From Hwanghaeella grinnelliae (lineage in GTDB: Bacteria; Pseudomonadota; Alphaproteobacteria; UBA8366; Aestuariispiraceae), in assembly GCF_004005845.1 (NCBI RefSeq), contig NZ_SADE01000001.1, positions 806,001 through 870,000 of the forward strand: 64,000 nucleotides of DNA, in the 5' to 3' direction. Below, piece after piece: positions 16,229 to 24,600 of this stretch. A program made the position numbers and the translations under genes. The notes below the pieces were generated by a model. The model was not told the origin of the DNA. It saw nothing but the letters and a program-made list of their open reading frames with translations, and made no database searches. Position 1 is the stretch's first letter. Every line of letters begins with the position of its first letter.

Positions 16229-17214
16229 CGACGCCCTTGCTTGAGCTGAAAGATCTGCGCGTCGGCTTTAAAGACGCGGAAGGCAATTGGGCGGAGGCCG
16301 TCTGCGGAATCGATCTTTCCCTGGACCCTGGAAAGGTGCTTGGAATCGTTGGTGAAAGCGGGTCCGGAAAATCGGTAGCCATGATGGCCTTTCTGCAGCT
16401 GTTGCCGTCCGGCGCCCGTGTCGATGGACATGCAAGGTTCATGGGCGAGGAACTGATCGGAATGCCGGCATCCCGAATTCGCCGGATCCGCGGCAAGGAT
16501 ATCGGATGCGTCTTCCAGGATCCGTTGACGGCTTTCAATCCCGTCATTCCGATCGGCAAGCAAATTGCCGAAGCAATCCGGTTGCATGATCGCTCCGTCT
16601 CACAGCGCGACGCTATAAAGGAAGCGGAGCGGCTGCTGGAGATGGTCTCTATCCCGCAGCCTGCGCGCCGCGTTCGACAGTACCCGCATGAGTTCTCCGG
16701 CGGAATGCGTCAACGTGCGATGATCGCCATGGCTCTGGCGAACCGGCCTCGACTGATCATTGCAGATGAACCGACGACGGCCCTCGATGTGACGGTTCAG
16801 GCACAGATCCTCGATTTATTGGTCGATCTGCGTAAGGAATTGGACATCGGACTGGTATTGATCACTCATGATCTCGGTGTCGTTTCGGGGATCGCTGATG
16901 AGATTGCGGTCATGTATAGCGGCCGTGTGGTTGAACGGGGCGCGACGGAGCCGATTTTCTATGAAACAGCTCATCCCTACACGTCCGCGCTGATCGGCGC
17001 CGTTCCGACGATTGACGAGGCAAAGCCGCTGGACCCGATCGAAGGCACACCACCTTCCATTTTCGCGCGTCCGCCGGGGTGTTCTTTTGCGCCGCGTTGT
17101 AAACGCGCGCAGGACAAATGTCGGTCCAATGATCCAGCGCTGGAGTTTCAAGGCGCTACGGCGAGCGCGTGTCATTTCCCCATGAACGGCGCATTTCGGG
17201 CGGAGATCCAATAA
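16225..17214 (+). CDS. ABC transporter ATP-binding protein, DppD type
   Basis: A 329-residue ATPase. The start was set to the ATG at 16225, in the ATGA overlap. It has Walker A GESGSGKS near residue 40, Q-loop [11 protein letters not shown] near 97, signature [15 protein letters not shown] near 157, Walker [18 protein letters not shown] near 178 and the switch histidine in [15 protein letters not shown]. The C-terminal oligopeptide-transporter tail has a cysteine pattern ([15 protein letters not shown], then a later ACHF), a known Fe-S-type region in Dpp/Opp ATPases. Confidence 0.95.
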   Translation: MTTPLLELKDLRVGFKDAEGNWAEAVCGIDLSLDPGKVLGIVGESGSGKSVAMMAFLQLLPSGARVDGHARFMGEELIGMPASRIRRIRGKDIGCVFQDPLTAFNPVIPIGKQIAEAIRLHDRSVSQRDAIKEAERLLEMVSIPQPARRVRQYPHEFSGGMRQRAMIAMALANRPRLIIADEPTTALDVTVQAQILDLLVDLRKELDIGLVLITHDLGVVSGIADEIAVMYSGRVVERGATEPIFYETAHPYTSALIGAVPTIDEAKPLDPIEGTPPSIFARPPGCSFAPRCKRAQDKCRSNDPALEFQGATASACHFPMNGAFRAEIQ

Positions 17215-18242
17215 TGCATACGGTTCCAAATGGGACAGGCGCCGAAGACCGCGGGCGTGATGCAAAGACTGTTTTGTCAGTGCGCGGTCTGCACAAGGAT
17301 TTCCCCTTGCGGGGCGGGACCTTCGGTCGGCAGGTCGGCGTCGTTCAGGCGGTTTCCGATGTCAGTTTCGATGTCGCCGCGGGGGAGACGCTCTCTTTGG
17401 TCGGTGAGTCCGGCTGTGGCAAGTCTACCCTGGGACGGAGCGTTCTGCGCCTGATAGAGCCGAGTGCTGGGCAGGTCACTCTGGACGACCGAAACGTGAC
17501 CGAGGCCGACGCGGCCGAGTTGCGGGCGCTGCGGCGTGACATGCAATTGGTTTTCCAGGACCCGATGGCTTCCTTGCACCCCCGCATGACTGTCGGCCAG
17601 ATTCTTGCCGAGGGTTTGCTGCTGGCCGACTTGCCACCGCAGGATCTTCGCGCGCGTATCGCCGAAATGATCGGCCTTGTCCAACTGCCGGCGGATATGA
17701 TCGATCGATATCCGCACGAACTGTCGGGCGGACAACGGCAAAGGGTCGGTATTGCCCGGGCGCTCTCGCTCAATCCGAAACTCATCGTCCTCGATGAACC
17801 GGTTTCCGCGCTCGACGTTTCGGTACAGGCGGGGATCTTAAACCTGCTGCGGATGCTGCAGCGTCAGCTCGGCTGCGCCTATCTCTTCATTTCTCACGAC
17901 CTTAGTGTCGTCCGGAATATTTCCGACCGTGTGGCCGTGATGTATCTGGGTAAGATTGTTGAATTGTCACCGGTCGAAGATCTGTATTCGCGCCCTCAGC
18001 ACCCTTATACGCAAGCCTTGATTTCCGCTATTCCACGGCCTGACCCGCGTGTCGAGCGGTCGCGGAGCCGGATCAAATTGACCGGGGATCTGCCGTCTCC
18101 CATCAACCCACCGTCAGGATGCAGATTCCATACGCGCTGTGCTCGCGCCAGCGCCAAGTGCAAGACCATCTCGCCGGACCTTGCCGAAATCAGTGCGGCC
18201 GGCCACCGCGTCGCCTGCCATCATCCAGGGCAGGAACTTTAG
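17214..18242 (+). CDS. ABC transporter ATP-binding protein, DppF type
   Basis: A 342-residue second ATPase of the importer. The ATG at 17214 overlaps the DppD stop by one base. Walker A GESGCGKS near residue 65, Q-loop [18 protein letters not shown] near 116, signature [19 protein letters not shown] near 168, Walker [19 protein letters not shown] and [20 protein letters not shown] are complete. The C-terminal cysteine motif is [15 protein letters not shown] followed by ACHH. It is the last gene of the operon, and the putative island edge starts about 250 bases downstream. Confidence 0.95.
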   Translation: MHTVPNGTGAEDRGRDAKTVLSVRGLHKDFPLRGGTFGRQVGVVQAVSDVSFDVAAGETLSLVGESGCGKSTLGRSVLRLIEPSAGQVTLDDRNVTEADAAELRALRRDMQLVFQDPMASLHPRMTVGQILAEGLLLADLPPQDLRARIAEMIGLVQLPADMIDRYPHELSGGQRQRVGIARALSLNPKLIVLDEPVSALDVSVQAGILNLLRMLQRQLGCAYLFISHDLSVVRNISDRVAVMYLGKIVELSPVEDLYSRPQHPYTQALISAIPRPDPRVERSRSRIKLTGDLPSPINPPSGCRFHTRCARASAKCKTISPDLAEISAAGHRVACHHPGQEL

Positions 18243-18434
18243 TCTTTCCTGCCTCAGGTCGAGTCTACACGCTCATCCCGAAAGCTGAGATCAAGAAGTC
18301 CTGTCGCTAGACCGTGCAAACGTTTGGCTGCTCCTCGCTGCTCGTGCCATTTCTCTGCTCCCTATCGGCGCTTGCCAAACAGATTGAGGAGATGGCGTAA
18401 CAAAGGATTCTGTGCCGATCATTCCGACCAAAAA

Positions 18435-18478
18435 TGTCATCTATGTATCCGGAATAAACTGTTGCCCATGTGTCCGGA
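18435..18478. other. Tandem TRTCCGGA motif resembling an IS terminal region
   Basis: CATCTATGTATCCGGAA is followed 26 bases later by GCCCATGTGTCCGGAAC. Such spaced repeats of a TGTNTCCGGA-like core are often seen at the ends of IS21-type elements. No transposase frame or second end is visible here, so this would be only a remnant. The family assignment is from memory of such termini and is weak. Confidence 0.3.
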
Positions 18479-18496
18479 ACGGACCCCTTGAGGGTG

Positions 18497-18551
18497 TGGT
18501 GCGCCCGGCGGGATTCGAACCCACGGCCCCAGGATTAGGAATCCTGTGCTC
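18497..18551 (-). pseudogene. Degenerate tRNA-Arg(CCU), 3' half with right copy of 41-bp repeat
   Basis: Read on the minus strand, the 3' half of a tRNA-Arg is intact: anticodon stem CAGGA/TCCTG with loop TTCCTAA (anticodon CCT), a 5-base variable loop, T-arm GTGGG TTCGAAT CCCGC, acceptor strand CGGGCGC, discriminator A and encoded CCA. Upstream only a collapsed D-arm-like CTCAATTGAGC remains, and nothing complements the acceptor strand. The gene therefore appears broken. Bases 18502-18542 are identical to 6271-6311. Confidence 0.7.
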
Positions 18552-18725
18552 AATTGAGGTGTGCCGTCCCGAAACGCGATGCTTGGGTTGATTGGTCACG
18601 ACAGGGGGCGGCCCGTGTGTTGGCGCTCATTCACTGAGCTACGAAATCCAGAGGTGGATTTGATTGTCAGGCAAAGTCTAAATCGCCGATGAACAGTGTT
18701 GAGTTTATCGCTAAGCCCGAGCGGA

Positions 18726-18804
18726 TAGGCAGTGCTCCCATTGGGCTGTTTTCGCGCTGCAAATCCGTGTTTGTGGTTCAATTGAACCACGGGAGCACTG
18801 CCTA
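18726..18804. repeat. Nested inverted repeat and perfect 18-bp palindrome
   Basis: TAGGCAGTGCTCCC (18726-18739) is the exact reverse complement of 18791-18804. Immediately inside the right arm lies the perfect palindrome GTGGTTCAATTGAACCAC (18773-18790). The 14-base arm resembles the GGGAGAGCACTGCC segment of the neighbouring tRNA-Val, so the arms may derive from tRNA sequence. Its function is unknown; it could be a recombination site or a remnant. Confidence 0.65.
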
Positions 18805-18852
18805 ACAAACAGCGTCTCAAAAATAATAATTAATGATTTCAATCGGATGAAA

Positions 18853-18927
18853 TGGTGGGCGCGACTGGGATTGAACCAGTGACCCCTGCCGTGTGAAGGC
18901 AGTGCTCTCCCGCTGAGCTACGCGCCC
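18853..18927 (-). tRNA. tRNA-Val (anticodon CAC)
   Basis: A complete 75-nt cloverleaf on the minus strand. Acceptor GGGCGCG pairs with CGCGCCC, followed by discriminator A and an encoded CCA (18853-18855). The D-arm is GCTCAGCGGGAGAGC. The anticodon stem CTGCC/GGCAG encloses TTCACAC, giving anticodon CAC. The T-arm has the canonical GGTTCAATCCC. It decodes GUG valine codons. Confidence 0.96.
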
Positions 18928-19164
18928 GCCGCCTGACGGCGTTGAGGCTGGAGGATTTACGCGCGGGGTCCGGCGCTGTCAAGAATGCGTTACGATGCTG
19001 CCCGATTGGCCGGATTCATGCTATTTTCTCAGTCCTGGACCGGTCCCGGTCTTGCGGCCCCGGCAATTTGAAATAGATCACAATGCAGATGAGCGGGTGA
19101 CGGGAGTGCCCCCGGAAAAATGCCGATAGTAGAACCGATACGCGAAATTTGGAGCGTAGGAGCG

Positions 19165-20001
19165 ATGCGCTCGCGGCTGCTTGCCGCCGCGGCTTGGCTT
19201 TGTGCCTGTGCGATTGCCGCCGCGTCATTTGTTGCGACGCCGGCCAGCGCGGAAGACACCGACCCTGTCGTGATGACCTATGAGGTCTATTTCGGCGGAT
19301 TGCATGTGCTGTCCGCCGAGGCGGAATTGGACCGGACGGACCGGCGCTATCGCCTGGTTGCGCAGGGCGAGACGCAGGGCATCCTGGATTTCTTCTTCTC
19401 CTGGCGTGGAAATACAGAGTCGATCGGCAAATTCGAGGCTGGTGGCCCTGTGCCGGCGCGCCACCGAAATCATGGGTATCGAGAGGATCGCGTGCGCAAG
19501 GTGGCCCTGGCCTATGACGGGTCGGGCGATGTCGCTGCCGTTCTTGTCGAGCCGCCGCCCGATTTGGAAGAGGTCAACGCCCTGCCGGACGATGCGGAAA
19601 TCGGCACCATGGATCCGCTGAGCGTGATCGCGGGCCTGTCGGAATCCCTGACTCAGGGGGCGGCCTGCAGCGGTGTTTTCCAAGTCTTCGATGGCAGACG
19701 GCGCTATGACCTGACCGTCACGGACAAGGGCACGCAAAACTTCGAGGCCAACGACTATTCCGTTTTCCAGGGAGAGGCACGGGCCTGCGGTATCGAGTAC
19801 GAACTGCTGGGTGGCGACCGGAAGGAAAAAAGCAAATACGTAAAGACCGCCCATGACCGCGTGGTCTATGTCGGACGCCCCTTGGACGAGGCCCCCGCCA
19901 TTCCCGTCCGTGCCAAGATCGAAACCGATTACGGCACCGTGATGGCGCATCTCACCAGCATCGCCGCGGGCGGCAAGCAACTGGCGCTGAAAAACGACTG
20001 A
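19165..20001 (+). CDS. DUF3108 domain-containing exported protein
   Basis: A 278-residue protein. The ATG at 19165 was chosen because TAGGAG precedes it and a signal peptide starts there (LLAAAAWLCACAIAAASFVA, cleavage near ASA-ED). The mature domain opens with VVMTYEVYFGGLHVLSAEAE, and RYRLVAQGETQGILDFFFSW matches DUF3108 proteins of alphaproteobacteria. These periplasmic, probably beta-rich proteins have no established function. It is a stand-alone gene transcribed toward the convergent gph gene. Confidence 0.85.
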   Translation: MRSRLLAAAAWLCACAIAAASFVATPASAEDTDPVVMTYEVYFGGLHVLSAEAELDRTDRRYRLVAQGETQGILDFFFSWRGNTESIGKFEAGGPVPARHRNHGYREDRVRKVALAYDGSGDVAAVLVEPPPDLEEVNALPDDAEIGTMDPLSVIAGLSESLTQGAACSGVFQVFDGRRRYDLTVTDKGTQNFEANDYSVFQGEARACGIEYELLGGDRKEKSKYVKTAHDRVVYVGRPLDEAPAIPVRAKIETDYGTVMAHLTSIAAGGKQLALKND

Positions 20002-20013
20002 TTTCCCGTAGGT

Positions 20014-20721
20014 TCAGGATCCTGCCAGACGCAACAGCGGCCTGATCGTGGTTGCCAGGGCATCGGCCCGCAACGCGGAAACCGGCCCATGGGCATAGCC
20101 ATGGGTGAGCACCATAACCGGCAGGCCCGCGTTCCGGGCGGCTTGCACGTCTACATGACTGTCCCCGACATAGACCGCCCGGTTCGGTGTTCCGCCGGCC
20201 AGAAACAAGGCTGCCAGGACAGGGAGTGGATCGGGCTTCTTTACCGACAGATCATCGCCGGATACGACCGCATCGAACAAACCGTCCCAGCCCAGCCGCG
20301 TCAGGATTGCGTCGGTCGCGCGGCCTGGCTTGTTGGTGCACAAGGCGATGGGGTTGCCCGCCCGGTGCAGCGCGCCCAAAAGATGGGGGACGCCGGGATA
20401 GGGTTTGGTCATCATCGCCGGACCGGTGTGGTAATATTCCAGAAAACGGGCAAGGACTTCTTCAGCCGGTGGCATAGCAAGTCCCGCCGCCGCAAAGGCG
20501 CGTTCCAGCAGTTTAGGCGCGCCGCCGCCGACCATTTTCATCACTTTGCCGATTGGCTGCGGGGTACCGCCATATTCTACAAGAAGGCGGTTCGCGGCAT
20601 CGGCAATATCCGGCGCGCTGTCTATCAAGGTTCCATCCAGGTCGAAGACGAAGGCGGTGCGGATTGCGGACCGACGTGATTGGTTGGGCGTACGCCGAAC
20701 GGATCTGATATTTGCTCGCAC
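20014..20721 (-). CDS. gph: Phosphoglycolate phosphatase (HAD superfamily)
   Basis: A 235-residue HAD hydrolase that removes phosphate from 2-phosphoglycolate. The start was set to the GTG at 20721, preceded by CAGGAGAAA; the frame runs farther upstream without similarity. HAD motif I is FVFDLDGTLIDS, motif II is ALCTNKP near residue 135, the motif III lysine is in SVKKPDPLPV and motif IV is VYVGDSHVDVQAARNAGLP. A cap domain lies between motifs I and II. An alternative is a related sugar phosphatase, but gph next to glmU is common in this class. Confidence 0.88.
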   Translation of the reverse strand: MRANIRSVRRTPNQSRRSAIRTAFVFDLDGTLIDSAPDIADAANRLLVEYGGTPQPIGKVMKMVGGGAPKLLERAFAAAGLAMPPAEEVLARFLEYYHTGPAMMTKPYPGVPHLLGALHRAGNPIALCTNKPGRATDAILTRLGWDGLFDAVVSGDDLSVKKPDPLPVLAALFLAGGTPNRAVYVGDSHVDVQAARNAGLPVMVLTHGYAHGPVSALRADALATTIRPLLRLAGS

Positions 20722-20951
20722 TGCGGGTATTTCTCCTGTCCCTACACCTTGCGCGATTCCGGTGTTTGCCTGATAATTGGAAACTTGGATATTGCGGCGA
20801 TGGTGACGGATTTCACTCTGTTGCGGGGGGCGACTCTCGCGGTGGTGCCGGGCCCGGACGGGAGGGCTCGAACCAAGGCGCATTGGTACAACAGCCTGCT
20901 GGCTGGGGAAACCCACCGTCTTGGCTTGAGAGGGCCGAAAAGGGGGGATTC

Positions 20952-21191
20952 GTGGCGGATGAAAATGAACTGGCGGCGCTGCTCGCGCGATTTCGGTCGG
21001 ATTTGGCAGCAATTTGCGGCGATGACCTGGCCGATAGCCTGCTGAAGGCCGGGCAATCCGGCGGCGTACCCAATCTGGACATGCAGCTTGCCATCAATGA
21101 CGGCCTGGAAATGATGGATGAAGCCCAGCGTTCGGAGATACTTCGGTTGCTCGACGACTTCCTCAGCCAAGCCAAGTCATTGCGAAAATAG
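20952..21191 (+). CDS. Small hypothetical protein (79 aa)
   Basis: A possible 79-residue, mostly helical acidic protein starting at a GTG after AGGGGGGATT. The segment NELAALLARFRSDLAAICGD and the C-terminal SEILRLLDDFLSQAKSLRK look like an amphipathic helical bundle. Codon use fits a real gene better than the overlapping frames do. I recognise no family. It lies between divergently transcribed gph and glmU. Confidence 0.5.
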   Translation: MADENELAALLARFRSDLAAICGDDLADSLLKAGQSGGVPNLDMQLAINDGLEMMDEAQRSEILRLLDDFLSQAKSLRK

Positions 21192-21321
21192 GACCGATCC
21201 GCCGAAACCTTTCGAAACAATCCGCAAATACGCGTAACAAAGAGTGACTTGGCGCTGTTTTGCGCGTGTGGCATTAGTGAACAACAATTTCTTCCAAAGC
21301 GAACCAGGCAGTTTTCCAGGT

Positions 21322-22686
21322 ATGAATTCCCCGTCCTGCGCCACCGTCGTTCTTTCCGCCGGGCTTGGCACCCGCATGCGGTCCGCGAAACCGAAAGCAA
21401 TGCATGAAGTCGGCGGCTTGCCGATGGTGAACCATGTCCTGCGGGCGGTGGCGCCGCTGTCGCCGGAACGGACGGTGGTTGTGGTCGGCCCAGACATGCC
21501 GGACCTGGAGCGCGCCGTCGCACCCGCGCAAACGGCGATACAGCACGACCGGCAGGGAACGGCGGATGCGGTCAAGGCGGCCCGCGCCGCGCTGGACGGC
21601 TATGCCGGCCACAACGCGACCGTCTTTGTGGTCTATGGCGATAGTCCTTTCCTGAAAGCCGAGACGCTGCAGCGCATGCTGGATGCGCGCGACGAGGGCG
21701 CGGCGGTGGTCGTGCTGGGTTTCCGGGCGCAGGACCCGACGGGCTATGGACGCTTGATCCAGGATGCCGGGGGCGATCTGACGGCGATTGTCGAGGAACG
21801 CGAAGCGACGCCGGATGAAAAAGCGATCACCTTTTGCAATTCCGGCGTCATGGCGATCGAGGCCGCACGGCTGTTCACCTGGATCGACCGGGTCGGCAAC
21901 GATAATGCCAAGGGCGAATACTATCTGACCGATCTGGTTGCGATTTGCCGTGAGGATGGTGGGCGGTGCGCTGCGATCGAAGCGCCGGAAGCGGAATTGC
22001 AGGGCGTCGACAGCAAGAGTGACCTTGCCGCGGCGGAAGACCAGTATCAGCAAAGCTGCCGGCGGGCGGCACTGGATGCCGGTGTCACGCTACGCGACCC
22101 GTCGACGGTTTGGTTTTCTTTCGATACACGGATCGCGCCGGGCGCCGAGATTGGCCGGAATGTGGTTTTCGCGCCGGGCGTGACCGTCGAGGAAGGCGCC
22201 GTCATCAAGGATTTTTGTCATCTTGAAGGGGCCATCGTGCGCCAGGGGGCGGAGGTCGGTCCCTTTGCGCGCCTGCGCCCCGGAACCGAGATCGGCGGCG
22301 GCGCGCGCATCGGTAATTTCGTCGAGGTGAAGAACGCCGTGTTCGGCGAAGGCGCGAAAGCCAACCACCTGTCCTATATCGGCGATGCCAGCGTGGGGGC
22401 GAAGGCCAATATCGGCGCCGGGACGATCACCTGTAACTACGATGGCTATCTGAAATCCCGCACCGAGATCGGCGCGGGCGCCTTCATCGGTTCCAATTCG
22501 TCATTGGTCGCGCCCGTCAGCATCGGTGACGGCGCGATTGTCGGCGCCGGCAGCACGGTGACGCATGACGTGGACCAAGACGCGATTGCCGTCGCCCGCG
22601 GTCAGCAAGTGGCCAAGGATGGCGCGGCGGTGAAATTCCGGGAGGGGCGGGCGGCCCAAAAAGCGAAACAAAAGGCCGAAAAATAG
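21322..22686 (+). CDS. glmU: Bifunctional UDP-GlcNAc pyrophosphorylase / glucosamine-1-phosphate acetyltransferase
   Basis: A 454-residue, full-length GlmU that makes UDP-N-acetylglucosamine for peptidoglycan and lipopolysaccharide. The N-terminal uridyltransferase starts with TVVLSAGLGTRMRSAKPKAM and has VVYGDSPFL near residue 108. The left-handed beta-helix acetyltransferase occupies about residues 250-440, with repeated isoleucine-led hexapeptides, ARIGNFVEVKNAVFGEGAKA, NHLSYIGDASVGAKANIGAG and TCNYDG. The basic tail (AQKAKQKAEK) is common. glmS follows after 71 bases, so the two likely form an amino-sugar operon. Confidence 0.97.
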   Translation: MNSPSCATVVLSAGLGTRMRSAKPKAMHEVGGLPMVNHVLRAVAPLSPERTVVVVGPDMPDLERAVAPAQTAIQHDRQGTADAVKAARAALDGYAGHNATVFVVYGDSPFLKAETLQRMLDARDEGAAVVVLGFRAQDPTGYGRLIQDAGGDLTAIVEEREATPDEKAITFCNSGVMAIEAARLFTWIDRVGNDNAKGEYYLTDLVAICREDGGRCAAIEAPEAELQGVDSKSDLAAAEDQYQQSCRRAALDAGVTLRDPSTVWFSFDTRIAPGAEIGRNVVFAPGVTVEEGAVIKDFCHLEGAIVRQGAEVGPFARLRPGTEIGGGARIGNFVEVKNAVFGEGAKANHLSYIGDASVGAKANIGAGTITCNYDGYLKSRTEIGAGAFIGSNSSLVAPVSIGDGAIVGAGSTVTHDVDQDAIAVARGQQVAKDGAAVKFREGRAAQKAKQKAEK

Positions 22687-22757
22687 GCTGAACGGTGGGC
22701 CGGAGATGGGCCCGGTTTATTACGACAGTTAACGGAACGAAGGAGACCGTCCCAACC

Positions 22758-24587
22758 ATGTGCGGCATTGTCGGTATTCTCGGAAAACGAGATGCAGCCC
22801 CCTTATTGCTGGACGGTCTGAAGCGGTTGGAATACCGCGGATATGACTCGGCCGGAATCGCGACCCTAGTGAACGGGTCCATCGACCGCCGGCGCGCGGA
22901 AGGAAAACTGGCCAATCTGGCGGCGGTCCTGGAAGGCAGCCCATTGGCGGGGACGGTCGGCATCGGCCATACGCGCTGGGCAACCCATGGCGTGCCGTCG
23001 GAAAACAACGCCCATCCGCATATCTCGGACAATGTCGCGCTGGTCCATAACGGCATCATCGAGAACTTCCTGGAATTGAAGGATGAGCTTGGCGAGCGCG
23101 CTTCCGCGATCACCAGCGAAACCGATACCGAAGTCGTCGCCCACGTCATCAACATGTATCTGGACGAGGGGTTGAGCCCGAAGGAAGCGGTCGCAAAGAC
23201 CCTGCCCCGGCTGGAAGGGGCTTTTTCCTTCGTGATGATATTCCGCGGCCATCACGACCTGATGGTCGGCGCACGGCGCGGCAGCCCGCTGGCCATCGGT
23301 TATGGCGAGGGGGAAATGTATTTCGGCTCCGACGCCCTGGCCCTGGCGCCGCTGACACGGCGGATCTGCTATCTGGAAGACGGCGATTGGGCTGCCGTCG
23401 GTCCCGACGGCGCGGAGGTCTTCAACGAAGCCGGTGAGGCCGTCGATCGGCCGATCGTCGAAACGGCGGTGTCCGGCGCCATCATCGGTAAGGGCAATTT
23501 CCCCCATTTCATGCTCAAGGAAATTTATGAGCAGCCGACCGTGATCGGCGACACGCTGGCGACGGTTCTGAACCCGGCTAGTCAGACGGTCACGCTACCG
23601 CCGCTGCCGATTGATTTCGCGACCGTGCCGCGCATTACCATTTCCGCCTGCGGTACGGCATCCTATGCCGGCTATGTCGCCAAATACTGGCTTGAAGGAT
23701 TGGCGCGCATTCCGGTTGAGGTCGATATCGCCTCAGAATTCCGCTATCGCGGCGCGCCCCTGCCGGAAGGCGGGTTGGCGATATTCGTCAGCCAATCGGG
23801 GGAGACGGCGGATACGCTGGAAGCGCTGCGCTTCTGCAAGCGGGAAGGCCAGCATATCCTCTCCATCGTCAATGTGCCGGAAAGCACCATCGCGCGTGAA
23901 TCCGATGCGGTGATCCTGACCAAGGCGGGGCCGGAAATCGGTGTTGCCTCGACCAAGGCCTTCACAACGCAACTGACGGTTTTCGCCTCCATCGCCATCG
24001 CGGCGGCCAGGGCGCGCGGAACCATCGACCACAAGCGCGAAGCGGAATTGGCCAGCGCCTTGTCCGAAGTGCCTGGCCGAGCGGCGGAGGTATTGAAGCA
24101 CGACGAACATATCGCGGAAATCGCCCAAACAATCGCCAAGGCGCGGGACGTCTTCTATATGGGCCGTGGGTCCAGCTTCCCGATCGCCATGGAAGGCGCC
24201 CTGAAGCTGAAGGAGATTTCCTATATCCACGCGGAAGGCTATGCGGCGGGAGAGATGAAGCACGGCCCGATCGCACTGATCGAGGACGAGGTGCCGATCA
24301 TCATGATCGCGCCCAGCGACGCCCTGTTCGAAAAGACCGCCAGCAATGTGCAGGAAATGATCTCGCGCGGCGGCAAGGTGATTTTCCTGTCCGACGCCAA
24401 GGGCATCGCCCGGATGAAGAAGCAGGCGGTACCCTTCGCCTGTATCGAACTTCCTGCCGTCGACCCGGTCGTGGCCCCCATTCTCTATTCCATACCGGTC
24501 CAGCTTCTCGCCTATCACACGGCGGTCATTAAAGGCACCGACGTGGACCAGCCGAGGAATTTGGCGAAGAGCGTGACGGTGGAATAG
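22758..24587 (+). CDS. glmS: Glutamine--fructose-6-phosphate transaminase (isomerizing)
   Basis: A 609-residue GlmS, converting fructose-6-phosphate and glutamine to glucosamine-6-phosphate. The ATG at 22758 places the nucleophilic cysteine directly after Met (MCGIVGILG), as required for the Ntn glutaminase; GAAGGAG lies upstream. RLEYRGYDSAGIA and GHTRWATHG are glutaminase motifs. The two SIS domains carry SACGTASYAGYVAKYW near residue 298 and MGRGSSFPIAMEGALKLKE near 468, and the end DQPRNLAKSVTVE is canonical. Confidence 0.97.
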   Translation: MCGIVGILGKRDAAPLLLDGLKRLEYRGYDSAGIATLVNGSIDRRRAEGKLANLAAVLEGSPLAGTVGIGHTRWATHGVPSENNAHPHISDNVALVHNGIIENFLELKDELGERASAITSETDTEVVAHVINMYLDEGLSPKEAVAKTLPRLEGAFSFVMIFRGHHDLMVGARRGSPLAIGYGEGEMYFGSDALALAPLTRRICYLEDGDWAAVGPDGAEVFNEAGEAVDRPIVETAVSGAIIGKGNFPHFMLKEIYEQPTVIGDTLATVLNPASQTVTLPPLPIDFATVPRITISACGTASYAGYVAKYWLEGLARIPVEVDIASEFRYRGAPLPEGGLAIFVSQSGETADTLEALRFCKREGQHILSIVNVPESTIARESDAVILTKAGPEIGVASTKAFTTQLTVFASIAIAAARARGTIDHKREAELASALSEVPGRAAEVLKHDEHIAEIAQTIAKARDVFYMGRGSSFPIAMEGALKLKEISYIHAEGYAAGEMKHGPIALIEDEVPIIMIAPSDALFEKTASNVQEMISRGGKVIFLSDAKGIARMKKQAVPFACIELPAVDPVVAPILYSIPVQLLAYHTAVIKGTDVDQPRNLAKSVTVE

Positions 24588-24600
24588 GGCCGTACGGGTC

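Larger units (their letters stand above)
18243..18852. other. 610-base gene-free debris zone at putative island edge
   Basis: No convincing gene is present. The stretch holds an IS-end-like tandem motif (18435-18478), a degenerate tRNA-Arg(CCU) (18497-18551), a D-arm-like tRNA scrap on the minus strand near 18625-18650 (GTAGCTCAGTGAATGAGCGCC) and a nested palindrome (18726-18804). A 74-codon frame at 18596-18820 overlaps these repeats and is not credible. Confidence 0.6.

Noticed and set aside
18596-18820. A 74-codon minus-strand coding frame
   Set aside because: It runs through the palindrome and inverted repeat, has no ribosome site and no family similarity.
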